Assembly (NCBI GenBank): GCA_018697195.1
Contig: CM031878.1
Location: forward strand, 10,339,566-10,403,565
Direction of reading: 5' to 3'
Source of the DNA: Certhia americana
Taxonomy: Eukaryota; Chordata; Aves; Passeriformes; Certhiidae
Length of the DNA stretch: 64,000 bases
The notes under the pieces were generated by a model. The model worked only from the letters and a program-made list of their open reading frames with translations, was not told the DNA's origin and made no database searches. Position numbers and translations under genes: made by a program. Within the stretch, counting starts at the first letter, position 1. Each line of letters begins with the position of its first letter. This document shows, in pieces, positions 15,301 to 29,300 of this stretch.

Positions 15301-18300
15301 TAATGATAGTCATTCCTTAAGGAGCCTGAAGTATATGAGTATACAGAAGCAATGCTTTCACTTTTTAATCCAGACTAAGATAAAGATTCATTGCCTTGAA
15401 AAGAAACAACATTCTAGCTGTGTGCAAGGAAAAAGAACACAAAAAGTGAACATCATACCTTACTGAAATGCCTCATTTCACAGATTTTTACTGAAATTAT
15501 TTAAGAACTCATTCATCTTTCCTCCGTCGTAACATACAGAAAATGTAGATTAGGTGCAATGTATGATATGTCTCCTTATTCACTAGGTTTCTTTATCTTC
15601 ACAAGGAGCTTCTGATGATACTCCATACTACACAAAGATTACTTGAGTTACAGGAAAATCTTCTTCCTTTTACAATCTAAAGTTTAAGTTTTAATTACAT
15701 GATTCAAATGAAATTGCTATTAATTGTATATATAGTAAACTTGTTAACCTAGCTGAAATAGATTAACAACAATATGCATCTTCAACTTGGTCATAGCAGA
15801 CCGTTAGCAATATATTTTCAGTTCATACCAATCTAGTACAAAGATGGCAAGTTCAGATATTCAGACGAAACTCTACAATTACTTTCTTTGAAAAAGTCAG
15901 GAAAGAAAAGCACAGTCCTTAGACATAAAGAACTCCAAATTCCAGACCACATATCTACTACATATCTGCTGTAAAACATTCAATATGACAATTGCTTTTG
16001 TGCTTGTATGCTTTAAATAGGATAAAATGTCCCACCTTGCAAGTGCACTGTGATGATACTCCTGTAAATATAGTCATTTTGTTCATTGAGCCACTCAGAT
16101 TCCACCAAGACAGAAACCATTACTAATGCCTATTATTTATAAACAATCACTGAATAGTTTAAGTTGATAGGGACCTGTAAAGGCCATCTAATCCAATGCC
16201 CCTGCAATGAACAGGGATATCTGAAATTAGATCACGTTGCACAGACCTCTGTTCAGCCCGGACCTGAATTTTGTTTCCATTGATGGGGCATTTACCATCT
16301 CTCTCTGGGTAACCTGTTACAATGTTTTACCAGCCTAAGAGCAAACACCCCTTATATCAAAGCTAAATCAAACCTCTTTTAGCTCAGTGCCCCACCCCTT
16401 GCTCAATAACTACATGACCCCTTGCTCAATAACTACACACCCTGCTAAAATGTTTGTCCCCATCTTTCTTGTGGGGGTCCTTCGGGTACTGGAAGGCTGC
16501 AGTAGGGTCTCCTCAGTGCCTTCTCTTCTTCAGGTTCCAATTCTCTCAGCCTGTTCCTCATACAAGAGGTGCTGCACCTCTCAGAGTACCTTTGTGGCCC
16601 TTCCCTGGACTCACTCTGAAAAGTCCCTGTCCTCCTTTTTATGCTGCTGATCCCATCTCTGGATGCAGCCCTCGAGGTGGATCCCACCAGAGCAGAGCAG
16701 AGGGGCAGAATATCCCCCTCCCCTGCTGCCCATGGTGCTCTGAATGCAGCCCAAGCTTCTGGGACTGCAAGTACACATTGCCAGGTCATTTCCAGCTTTT
16801 CATCCCTAAGTTCTTGTCAGGGTTGCTCTCCATGCCTTTGTCCGCTGCGGATGTAAAAAAAAATAAATAAACACCCCCCCAAGGGAAAAAAAGTAAGAAG
16901 CTTTGTGTATAAACTTATGTTACAAGTGCAGTCTTGCTATGGTTGAGAAAAAAAATCCATGATATTTCATATGTCCTGGCTGACTGATTGGTGAGGTTCC
17001 TAGGGAATGCATGATTCCGTAACTACTGTTTCCATTAAAAAAGCAAGCTCAAAAAAATCCTCTAGTAAATCTTCCCCTGTAATAAGAAAATCCAACATTT
17101 TATTGTATCAAAAAAGAAACAAAACTACAAAATACACCAGAAATGTGCATGAGAGAAGCTGAGAGTTTATAAACACTTACTGGCTTTTCACAGGAAAGGC
17201 TGAAGTGGTGGGAAGGAACATATGACCCATAAAATAATCTGAATCAAATGCAGTCCAAGATTTTTTGCTCATATTTGTTCAAATTCCCTGTTATGGATGT
17301 TTTCCAGACAACTCATAAGGAAGCCAAAACAAGGATTCCCAATTTTGCATAGTTTGCTGCACTTGGGCAGAAATTAACTCCTGTTTCTGGAATTCATTCT
17401 GTAAGCCCAAATTCTTCACATTAACCTCATGTTTGACATCTCCCCTGAATGTGTGATCCACTAAATGACATGGTTTAGTTCTGAAACTAATGCTATCTCA
17501 CATAACACCTACTGCTGTCCCAGACTTGACTGGGACAAACCTCTTAAGAATTTACATTTCACCTCTTGGGAGCCACACAAAATGCACAGTAGACATGCTT
17601 ACAAAACAAACCGTTTCACACCGAGTTTTTCAATGCCATTATTCTGTTTACAGAAAAAATGCAAAGTACAAGTAATTTGAAGACCCTTTTCTTTACATGC
17701 TTGCTTTCAGAATTTACCTGGCTTTCCACATCATACATTTCAGATACTCTGGATCCTCAGTTCATTTAGCTACCACAAGTAATACCCAGTCTGAGACAGC
17801 AAAAATGGATCTCCATGTAGAGAATGATGGTCCTCTCGTGAGATCTGATAAATCACTACAAACAGGAAGAAACTGACTTAATTTTATTTAGTTAGTAAAA
17901 TTAGGGAGTTTAGTATTCATTACTTATATTAATTCTTTCAGAAATGACTGTGTGGGGCAATCTGTTAAAATGGGAAAACCTTTAAAATACAGAAACCCTA
18001 ACACTGGGTAAGTTTTTCTATCTGTGAACCACTGACCCTTAGGATTTCAGTGTAATACAGAATTAAGGAAATAGAGAAAGCAAAAGAATCCCGCTTTTAA
18101 AACAAAATCATCAATTTGAGACAAACAGGTACAAAAATAATTAAAACCCTCTGAAAGTTACTCATGCATTCTGAAATCCTCACAGTCACTATGATACTGA
18201 ACAATTCCAGTAGCGTGGACCATAGGTGAGGGAACAAGCTAGAAAGAGTGAGCAAATACATATAAATAGATTTTTGCAGCTGGTTGTGGGTATCAAGGAC

Positions 18301-20303
18301 TTACAAGTATCTATTAATACTGACAGGGACTGATAGAAATTGCTATCTGACAGGGCAGATAGAAATTGCACTATTAAAATTTTGCACAATAAAGGGAGTG
18401 GGAGAGTTCTGGCTAAGACACTGGAATTTTTCACAAGGTTACATATTTGATGAAAATGATCTTTACTGTTCCAGTGTCCACAAAATTGCATTTAAAGAAC
18501 CCAAATAAGCAATAAGCTATAATACAAACTCCACTACAATTTAACCTATCCACACCAAAGGATGAAAGACCTGAGATGACCTTCTTAGAACTTGCAATTA
18601 CAACAAGGTATGGCATGTTAAGCCTCATGCTTACACAGTAAGCCCTTCTCACTGTATAAGTGCCAAGCTGAGAGATTATTGTCAGTGTGCCTCCTGCATG
18701 CCTTTTCAGCAAGAAGAATGGCACACAGCAAGGTCAGGCAGTACATTGTCAGGGGCTGCCACGCAGTATTTTCAAAGCCCCTACAAAATCTAAAGTTGGG
18801 TTGTTTTCTTTGATGAAAGATGAGTTGTTACAGGTTGAAGATAAATTAAACATTATTTATTCAACTTATTTCAAATAGAAGCATTCTGCACATGTTTGGA
18901 TTCTCGTCAGCTCTTGGCCTGCAAGACAACCTTCCTTACACAGAAAGCAAAAACCTATCAATGATCTTTCTTTAAGATGATCTGTGGCTCAATCACTCCT
19001 GATTTAATTTTCTGTATCTACAAAAACTTCAATATCTAAAAGGAGCTTTTTACCAAAACCAAAGGAAGTTCTAGGAAGTTCTAGTTACTGTGAAATTCTC
19101 CTGCTCAATTTAGTTCTGAAAATGAGCCAATTACCTTAGTAGCTATGTAATCATAAGAGAAAACACAGCATAAAAATGTTTTTTTCATTTACATATATAT
19201 TTGGATTAAAATACTCAAAAAAAACCCCAAAACACTAATATTCAAAAAAGTGAACAGACAAGAAGTGCCAAGACTGACTCCAGAAAAAAAAATCTTATTA
19301 CTATATTTGGAAGGCAAGTAGGTTTGATAAATACATAACTGTCAGAAGGAAACATGAATCTGTGTTCTGCAATGAAGATTTTTAATTTCTTTCTCTTGTC
19401 ATACTTTGGAAATTTTAAAGTATTACTCAGAGTAACATTAACTCTTCTTCAGACACCCACCCACAAGATGCAGCTAGACACAAAATTTTTCCAGAGTACT
19501 TTGGTAACTTCTGTGATATTTTCCCACCCACTCAAGCTTGGTTGCTGAGTCCATCGTGAGGGTAACTCTCTAAAAGTACTAGACAGAGTTGCAGCTTCCA
19601 TTAGTCCCTACAGTATGAAATGATTCTCAAGAGGTAAACTAATGCAAATTGCATTAAACTACAGAGTTCAACTACAGCTGACAGCTATTATATTTTTTAC
19701 AGGATAGGACCAGTTTTCATAACTATCATGTGAATTGGGCAGATGCTTATTTAAAATAGCTTTATAAATAGCATAGTTATAACTGATGTAGATTTAGTGA
19801 GGAATTTTACTCAGAGGAATTTATATTTCTGCTGAAAATGCATTGAATTATTTTACTACTACTCATTCATTGAAAAACAGAATGTAGTTTCTTTTTTGGG
19901 AAACAAGACTGAGAAGTCACAGGAAACTACCATTAGGCTTTCTCCTAAATTCACTATCTATTCAATATATACTAATTGTCTTCTCTAAGGAAAAAAATTT
20001 ATGGACAGCAACTGGACTAGGCCTTAAACCATTAATTTAGAGATAATTGAAAGGATCTGCCTTTAAAATTGCAGTTGTCCAACTACTTACTGCTTACAGG
20101 CTTGCACTGTCACAAATATAAACATTTGTTACTTTAAAAATATTTTTAATGAGTTAACTTTATAGAAAGGAGAAAAACATGAGTCACAAGAGATAGGGAT
20201 ACAAGCAGGAAAGGGACACAGACAATCAACAGAATGCCTGATCCCTAAAAGGCACCTTAGGAAGAGCAATTAATTATGGCAGAGAACCGATCTGAAAAAA
20301 AAA

Positions 20304-20359
<56 letters not shown>

Positions 20360-23300
20360 CAAAAAAAAAAACCCAAACCAACTGGCTGCCCTTACCAAAG
20401 AAAATGCTAGATAAGGCAGCATTTAATCATGAAACAGAGAAACAACTCTGAAGGACTCTGAGAAAGGAAATGTAATAAATGCCAAGTTAAAACAAATGAA
20501 GTTATTAAAACAAGTAGTTATTATACCATTGACAGAAAAGAAAGCCATGTCAGAATTTTTAAACTATTTTCTATTGAGACGTACTGTGAAGTTTACTCTG
20601 GCATTGTTATTTCTAGAATTTAAATCTGGATGATACGCTTCTAATGAGTCAAAAATTATCACATTCTTATGTGTAACCCAACATTTAACCTTGTGTGCCT
20701 GCACACCCATGCATGTCATCCAAATGAGACAGCATTTTTTAAACATGACGAAAAGTAAATGTATTAAAAAAAAAAAAAATAAAGTGATATTAAAAAACCA
20801 ACCAGTACATGGGGGCTTACATTTCTCCAGAATTTTAATATTTTCTACAGGAAAAATTCATAGAGATAAAAACCAGTTTATTCTTAGATGTTCTTGAGGC
20901 ATCTAAAAAGGCATCGATTGCTCAAGAAGACCAAGACTTGACACGGTAGACCAAGAAGAGGTTGTCCTTAAAATGATTCAGCACTCTGTGTCACAGTGAT
21001 CTTATAAAACAGGCATGTGTAGTTTGTAGACACTGAGGATGATTAAGCTACTTAAATTTTCTTCTGAATTTCCATTTCTGACATTTTTAGTACTCATTAG
21101 AAAAGGTAGCAAATGAACTTCAAGAAGGAATGTCACTGAGAAATATCTTTATTCATATATTTAAGATGAGAGCAGTTACTTCAAGGCATCAGTTTTGCAA
21201 GAGACATATGCTGACCCTTTGAACTGCAGAAAGTTACAAATCTGGTGGCACTGAAAGCCAGCTGATGCCCAGAGATGCCACACAAAGCCTGACAAACACA
21301 TTTGCCTTCTTTTCAGAGACCGTCATGTTCCAAAACACCCCAAGTAACAGGCTAGTTACAAAAAGATACCTTTATAAATCCAGACAATTCATGAAACTTC
21401 TAAGATTACTGAGCTAAGAAAGAAACACTTACACTGCTGCATAAATCCTAAGTAACTTCTCCTTCCTCCAACTAATCATCCAAAGCTGACAATTCCATTT
21501 GTAACTTGAGAGAAAAAAGGAAAAGTGTCTATGTATAACATTATTTCTTTGTTTCCCTCTTTAAATAAAAGTTTTAAGTCCCATGGTTTGTGAGTAGTAC
21601 AGAACAGGAAAAGAGCAGCTAATTCACACAAGCTAGTAGAGACAGACATTAACATAAAATCTGTCCTCATTCATACAACATTACAACTCTAATAAAGGTT
21701 ATCAGCCCTTTCTGACACCTGATTTAATCTACATACCCTACAGTAAGTGATAGGGAAATATTACTATATTTGCAATATTTATGCAATACTTGACTGAAAA
21801 AAACCAAGCTAGACTTTCTAACATTTCAATGAAAATAACTCTTATCAATTAGAACTCTAGCTTCTGCTTTCAGTCTAGATACTTAGAATTAATTAACTGA
21901 GTAAGATAACTCTTCAAAGCTATTTTTTCCCACAAAAAGAGTTTTGGTCATGTGTAGAAAAATAAGTTGTATTCCTGATGTCTATACAGCTCTTCCAGAA
22001 TTTAATTCCTGCACTGTCATGGTTCCAGCCAAATCAGCACGACAGGGCATGGACAAGACATTAATTAACTCAGTTACATCTCATGTCAGTACCAGGGGCA
22101 GGGAAAAGGGACTCTTCAAGAAGAAGATATTTCCTTTTCCAGTCACCAAATGCCATTCACCTTTGCTTTACTGTCCCAGGCACAGAGACCATTTTCTATG
22201 TGAATCACCCTCTCTTTGCACACTTTGGTTATTAATATTCTCGCTCTTACTCTTTGCTTTCATATCCATTGCTGTTTCAAGTAAATTTTTCTCATCTCAA
22301 CCAGTGATCTCTGCCTTTTGTGTCTCCCACCAGAGGGAGGGAGGGGAACAGCTCACGGTTTTCTTTTTAATGGGAGTACTAAATTGGGGAATACCATTCT
22401 CAAACCATGACATGGTTCATACCCATTATTATATGAAAGATGACCTAAGGGGCCTCTGTACTGCAAAAGGTCACCATGACTGACTGAGTTCAACCCTTAT
22501 TTAAGACCTTGTGTTTCACCACATGAGAATGCTCACTGAAATTAATTCCACACATCCAAATAATCCAAATCAAAACCTTGACATAGTACTACTTACTCTA
22601 AAAACTGGTTTCCAGCTAGCTGCTAAAGAGGGCTGTGGAAACTATGCAAGACTGCTGAAAGTTCCAGGAAGGCTGGTGTGCATCTGTGGTGTTTCCACTG
22701 CCCCTCTATGCAATTGTGAGGGGGCGGGGGGAAAAAAAGAAAGAAGTGCATTGGTGTTAGCTGGCAGTACCAGGATTAAGAAGACTGCTCCACTCAAAAG
22801 GTTTCATCTTTACCTTGAGAGCACACTTTGCTGCAACACGTACTTTCATTTATCAAACACTGGTTAACTAATTAAACTTGGAAATAAAAATGAGTCACAA
22901 ACCACCCTCTTTCTGATAGAAGCAAACTATGTTTTTTCTGTGTCTTCTGTTCTCATTAATAGTGTAAAAGCAAAAGTTCACCACTGGAACTTCCAGTGAG
23001 TAGGCATACCCAGTCCCACTTACCAAACTGGATGTCCATGTCTGCAGTCCCACTGAAGTCAACACAATATTTACATGAAAATGGATCTAATCCTCCAAAC
23101 TTTAACAAAGAACCTGAGCTTCATGAGATGGCTAATTATTAGCTATTTGCATTAAGCCCTGTTTTAGAAAACTGAATGGGAAGCTCCCTAATACTACTGC
23201 ATAAAGGTCTTGTCTGACCTATTTCTTTTATATTGGGAAGTAAGGGTTACATAACAAAACACCTTTTGCTATTCTTTCATATGATGCCTATATGAATGTA

Positions 23301-26300
23301 ACCTTTGCTTAAGAAACTAATGAACTAATTTTTTTATATAAACAGGTGTAGAATCTTAGAAGAAAACTGGAAAAGAAGTCTTTATCTGTCACTAAGTAAT
23401 TGAGACATTGCAAGAAGTTTTTCTACAGTCCCAACAGATTTAAAACTGATAATGTTCAAAATTCTAAGTAAAATAAAGGAATGAATAGTTCACAAAAGCA
23501 CATTTCAAAGGCCTCAGAACTTCACAAAAAGTCATGGTTAGTAGAAAGTCATACGACTGATTTTTTTAATGATTATTCAGATCCTCTGGAAAAAGTAACT
23601 ATATTGGTTTATGAAAGGGAATCAGAAAAAAGTCTTTCTTCTTTCCCTATTTGGTTATTTGAATATTTATTCTTTAGTTACAATGGCTTGTCAAATAAAC
23701 ATTCATGAATAGTACACAAGGTAATGCAGTAAGGATCCTAAGAATTTGAAAATAATAATTTTATTAGGCTTTTAAATACAAAGAAAAGGATAAGCAGGAG
23801 TAAAGGAAGGAAGTTCCGTGTGATTGTTGTGTGATCTGGACACTGTTAGCACCAAGTATGTATGGTCCCTGTACACTGCTAAGTGCTCACCTGCAAATAA
23901 GAGATGCCATTGCAGCAGTTGTAAAACTATACGTGTGGTAGTCTCACACTCATAAAAATCAAAAGCCATCTTTTAAACAAACAGCAGACATTCCTACAGT
24001 CAACAAAACTGCTCTCCAAGGATTCCGTTGGAAAGGTCTGCACTCCCAATAGTTTAACATAAATCATTTGTTAGTCAAAAATCCTGCAAAGACTTGTTTT
24101 GGAGAGGAAGTGTAACTGCATGTCACTAACACTCTTCCTTCAAATCCAATCCTTTTAATTTATTTATTCATCTTCACCATAAATATTTCAAATAGTTGTT
24201 ATCATCCACTTCATTTTCCTCTTGATTCAAGCAAGTGTACTCTGTACCTGTATTTCTCATTATTCTGTTTAGAGCACAGACAACTTTTCAAAAAGATAAC
24301 ACTCACATGCCCAATATAGAGAAAACCTGCTATCTTCAATTTGTGTTTTCCATAGTGATACCAACAAAGTCAAATACAGTATAACCATTGCTGTTAGTTC
24401 CCTGGCCAAATTTTAAAAGATTTTATATATTTTAACACCGATAGAAACAATATTTGTGCTTCTTTTTAAAAGTGTATTGGAAGTTTGTTGCAACTGCAAA
24501 AAAATGTATCAATCATCACCTAAAGAGGCAGTCACCACTTTGTTTTGACTGTGTTTTCAGTTTTCAAAGAATAAGTTAATTTCAGTACCTTCACCTCCAA
24601 AGATCCCGACTTCTACTGGAAGTAAAGAAAGTAATACTCAGGATAGAATGTTCATTACCATTGCATGTACCAATGTACAGCATTGCATTGCATATATCTT
24701 TGCATGTACCATTGCTACCCATTCTTGTTAAATAACACTGTATCAGAAGTATAGTCTTGTGACTGAGATGAGCATGAAGAATACGTGCTTAGAAAGATTT
24801 TTTTTTTTTTTCCCTTTCAGGACAGGTCACAGAATTCTACAGTTTTGAGGTTATGCATGCCTTAAACATACTTGGCAGAAAAAGAAATGAAAGTCTACTA
24901 TCCCTCCAAGCAAAGTACACGACATTAGCTTCCGCAAAATCTTCTGGCTATAAAGAAACCAAGGGTCTTGGAGGGATGAGCATGAAGATTCCATATTTTA
25001 ACCGTGGAAAGTTTACAGCCACAGCTCCTTTAGCCTTGAGATGAAGAACACCTTGCAACACTCTTAACTGCTCCCTTTTCAAACACCTTTAGAGGTGGTA
25101 CCAGGAACTCCTAAAGAAGGCTTTCTACAGGCTACAACAGCTAAAGCTGACCTGGCAAAGAGTCCCCAAAAGAGCTGATAAAAAGTAAAAACAGGATATA
25201 AGACCTCTGAGCTACACTAGAAAGGGCAGTAAAAACTATAACTATGTTCTGCATCACATTGTATTTAATACTGGTAAAATCACCTCTCTGTAACTTTGAA
25301 GCACCTCACAGACAACAAATATATGCCTCTTAATGTTCTCGCAAAATATTTCTGGAAAGAAACTCACAGGACCCTAAGAACCTATCTGTAGGGGAAACAT
25401 TCTAAACCCTTTCATATTCTGTCATATTACAAATTAATTAAAATCCATATCATCCTCCAAAATGTATGGTGTGATATACAGCAGAGAAAACTTGGCATTA
25501 CTAAATTCTGCAGAATCAAGCAATAGAGATCTTGCAAGTGCCCTCTAGCAACAACTGGCACTCACAAACTCTGGGGTACTTGGGTGAAGAGGAGATGAAC
25601 AAATAGCCCATGCCTTTTTACCAAATAACAATATTCCCTAAGGGAAATATCTTGTTAGCTTCCTCTCCATATGATGATCTCTGTTTCTTAAGTTGAGTAT
25701 TCCTTTCTTTACAGCTTCTGTTTGATTGGAAGACAGAGATTGATTATTTTCCTTTCTTCTAATTTTTGCAAAGTTTGCAAATCTGTTTTAACTCACTTTG
25801 GATATTGTCTTACTCAATCTTTGCACCACCAGTAACCACATCAATGATCCTTAAAGAAGTGCCACAACCTGTTCCAAGTTTAATATAAATAAAATACATT
25901 TACACCATTTTCATTGTTAAGATCTAAGAATATTTCATGCATAGATATGAAAAAAGCATTTGCTTCATGTTTATATACGAAGGTAACATACAAGGAAATT
26001 GAAAGTAATGATTAACTGCTACATATTTTTTTCCTCAATAACTAGAAATATTTAAAAGAAAATGCCTCTTGCCCTCAAAACCACACTTTCCTGTCTCTGT
26101 TGCATACAAAAAATTACTTTGTTCAGCTTAGTATATTTTTCCTCTTTAGACAAGATGAAACATGACTGGGTAAATAAGATTCATCAGTTACAGGAGAGAC
26201 AATTATAAGTCTAAATCTTACAAATCCTTAGGATGACTAAAAATTCCCATAACATTTATTTATTTTTACAGCACCATAATTTTTAGTCTGGTACCATAGC

Positions 26301-29300
26301 CAAATTCTAATTGGAGCAATTACAGTCTATTTAAACTCTCCATCTAAATCAGCAGGAAATGGCTTCCTTCCATTCTGACCAAGTATTACTGGTATGTCCT
26401 GTTAAAATTCTGGAAAAAAAAATTAAATATCTCCAAATAATTCTAAAACCTGAAATACAGCTAGGCTATCATTTTGGAAACAGGCCAAATCAGAGTACAG
26501 CCTTGAGCTGTGAAGAGGCCCAAGGCTGTACTTGTTTCAGGGACATAATTACATGATTAGTATCCCTTTGGTGCTGCAGGGATAAACAATTCTCTGTTCC
26601 AAAGGAGAATGAACTGTAACTCAGCTCCGAACAGAAGGTAAATCCTTGCAAATACATCTGGCAAATTCTTCAACAATCACCTTTACCTGTTGTCTCAAGA
26701 CAGAAAAAGTGTCATAAGATGCTAACACTACATTAAGTTTTGTTAAAGATCTCAGCAGGTTTTCTAACATGTAGAAGAGAGCATTAACAAATACACTCTG
26801 TTACTAAAGTCTTCTAACACACGTCATCCATTCCCTTGAAAAATGTTTGTGTCCTAGATTGAAATCTGTCTACCTATCAATCCTGACACAACCACTCTTA
26901 CTAGTCTTTGTACCTCTTCAGACAGATTTTGAGTGCATAGGTATCAGACTCCCAGTGCATTTTGCCAGGGAAAAAAAGCTGGCCAAGCCTCCACCATATT
27001 TACCAATCCAAAATTTGCCATATGCAATACTGCCCTCATTATCCATTTGCCCTCTTGTAAAATAAGCTGTTTCCTCTCTTAAAGATTTTCCTGAAATTTT
27101 CTAGAAAAGTTTGTATCACAGGATAAATCAACCCTGAAAAACTTCACACTACAAAAGATGCTTTGCTTCCTCCCTCCCCATCTCAGCTTATGACCATGTG
27201 AAAAATGGACACTGACAATCCCACCAGGTTTTTACACCATTAGAAGGCACCACAGAAAAACAAGTGTTAATCACAACTCAGATAGCCAGCTTTACTTTTC
27301 CTCACTCCCCAAATTAATGCAAACCTTTTATATAAAACAGGATACTAAACCAAGGGGAAAGTATCAGAGGGAATTAACACAACGTGTACCTATTGCCCTT
27401 AAAATGTACTTGATAGAGCACTATTCCTTACACTACTACAGAATAAGCACTGTAACATATTTGGATAAATACTCACAGGCACACTGTGGTTTGTTAAGAA
27501 TCATCCCTTCTGACACAAATGCAAGTGAATGGTAATTAAAGTAGCAAGTAATTAATCTAGATACTTATTTCTTAAATGCAACTAATCATCACTATCAACA
27601 CAGATTAAACAAACACTGAAAAATCCTTTAAAACAGCACCACAAAGACTTGCATATATAAAATGAACTTACATCAATTTGGGGAAAAAGGTACCTCAAGT
27701 CAGAATTCACGCATTTAATAAAACACCTCAGGTTCTGTTAAAAAAATTATGTTTGGTTTGTATCACAGGTCATTTATGCAAATTTAAAAAATGCGTAATA
27801 CTAAAAAAATACCAGTGTCAATTCAAAACATTCAGCAATTAACTGCTGTTAATCATTTTCCCATAAAAACACCAAGAAGGTATTAAAAATTCCCATCAAA
27901 GAATGGACCACTAGCTACTCCTTCCACCTCAATGTTTATCCAGTAAAATAACTCACGTGAGCTAGGCAGTCCTGGGCCAACCCTGGACTCAAAAGTTGTC
28001 TGCCTCACAGCAAGTCAAATCTGACAAATGTCTCTACTGACGTAAGAAAGTCAGTAGAAAGTTGTCTGTCAGAAGAAAGCAATAAAACAACTGAACAAGC
28101 AATAGTTAAAAAAAAAAAAACCACATCTTAAGTCAGCCTTGAGAGACAGTGGGAAAATGTCTAGGTGAAGCCAGTATTTTGGTGCATTTTATCTGTCATG
28201 CAAAATTCGCAAGACTTCAGATTAACAATGATATACTGCAACACCTAAAACTACTGAAGAAAAAATCTGATTTGGGATCAAAACCATAGATACTTGCGTT
28301 TTCAAGAAATTACTTCAGCAGCAAAATATGATAATAAAAGAAAGACAGTCTCACACTACATCTGGGGAAAATATACATATTCAGCTTACAGTCTCTCCTG
28401 TCTCAGTTCAGTACCCATGCATACCAACCACAGGCTATTTACAGGCAAAAGAAAGGAATCACAGAGTTCCCATAACTGCAACACCTGCTTTCCTTGGGGC
28501 TCACAAGATGATACTGTGATCACCAATCGATCAACAGGAAACCAGGAAAGCACAGCTGCTTCCTGATTCCTTTCACAGGAAAAGAAAATAACTGAGTTCA
28601 TGAGCAGCAGTAAGGGAAGGCTCTAGACCCCAAAGGCCTCTGGCATTCATACTGACACAAAACCTCCCCAGTTATAAATTAACTGTTTAGACTGAAAACC
28701 CACAAGTCTCATATTTCTGCAGCTCTGCTTATTCTCAACCAAATCTATTCTAGACTGTTTTGTAACTATTGTCTTAAGTTCAGACAAACTTAAATCACAC
28801 CAGACTGCAAGTTACCTTTCTGTCTGAAACTTTTCACTAGGTCCTTTAACTCTGGTCACCAGCAACTTCACCTCATCAAGCCAGTTGTATCTTCATTCAA
28901 ATATGTATCAATAAAAAAAAAATACCAGTGTCTTGTTAGAAATTAAAACAGCCAATCAGCACAGTGACTACTGAGAAAGATAGGCTAAAGTAAAGTCAGC
29001 TGTCTCTGCAAATTGTTTTGCCTTTGGCATTCTGGAGAAGTTGGCAGAAAAGAAATAGTGATTTTAATATAACATGACCCATGGCAACTAAAACCCACTG
29101 AGTCTATGATGCCCTCTGGGACAGAGACTGACTCCACAATGCCCAAACACCTACAAGTTAAGAGAATTCCTGACAGAGATCAACACTGAGTAAACTTAGG
29201 GTTTATGTCATTCTCAAAGAAAATTCCAGATTTAACTCTGTGTGGTTCCCTGAGACAGTGCAAATCATCTGTGGGGTACGATATAATCACAGGAGATATA

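Noticed and set aside
17182..17200. 19-nt minus-strand segment with excellent splice sites
   Set aside because: Too short to judge and its phase does not fit the neighbouring candidates; kept as a decoy example.
21944..22483. 179-codon plus-strand open frame, with a second one in the same frame to 22867
   Set aside because: It overlaps the LTR-like element, has no recognisable domain, and stops separate the two frames. Treated as repeat sequence.
23891..23969. 79-nt minus-strand open segment beginning ATG with a good donor
   Set aside because: No family similarity and no confirmed partner exon. Considered as a first exon but unsupported.
27477..27509. 33-nt minus-strand segment with strong acceptor and donor
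   Set aside because: Its only open frame ends in phase 1, and joining it to segment D would create a stop codon.
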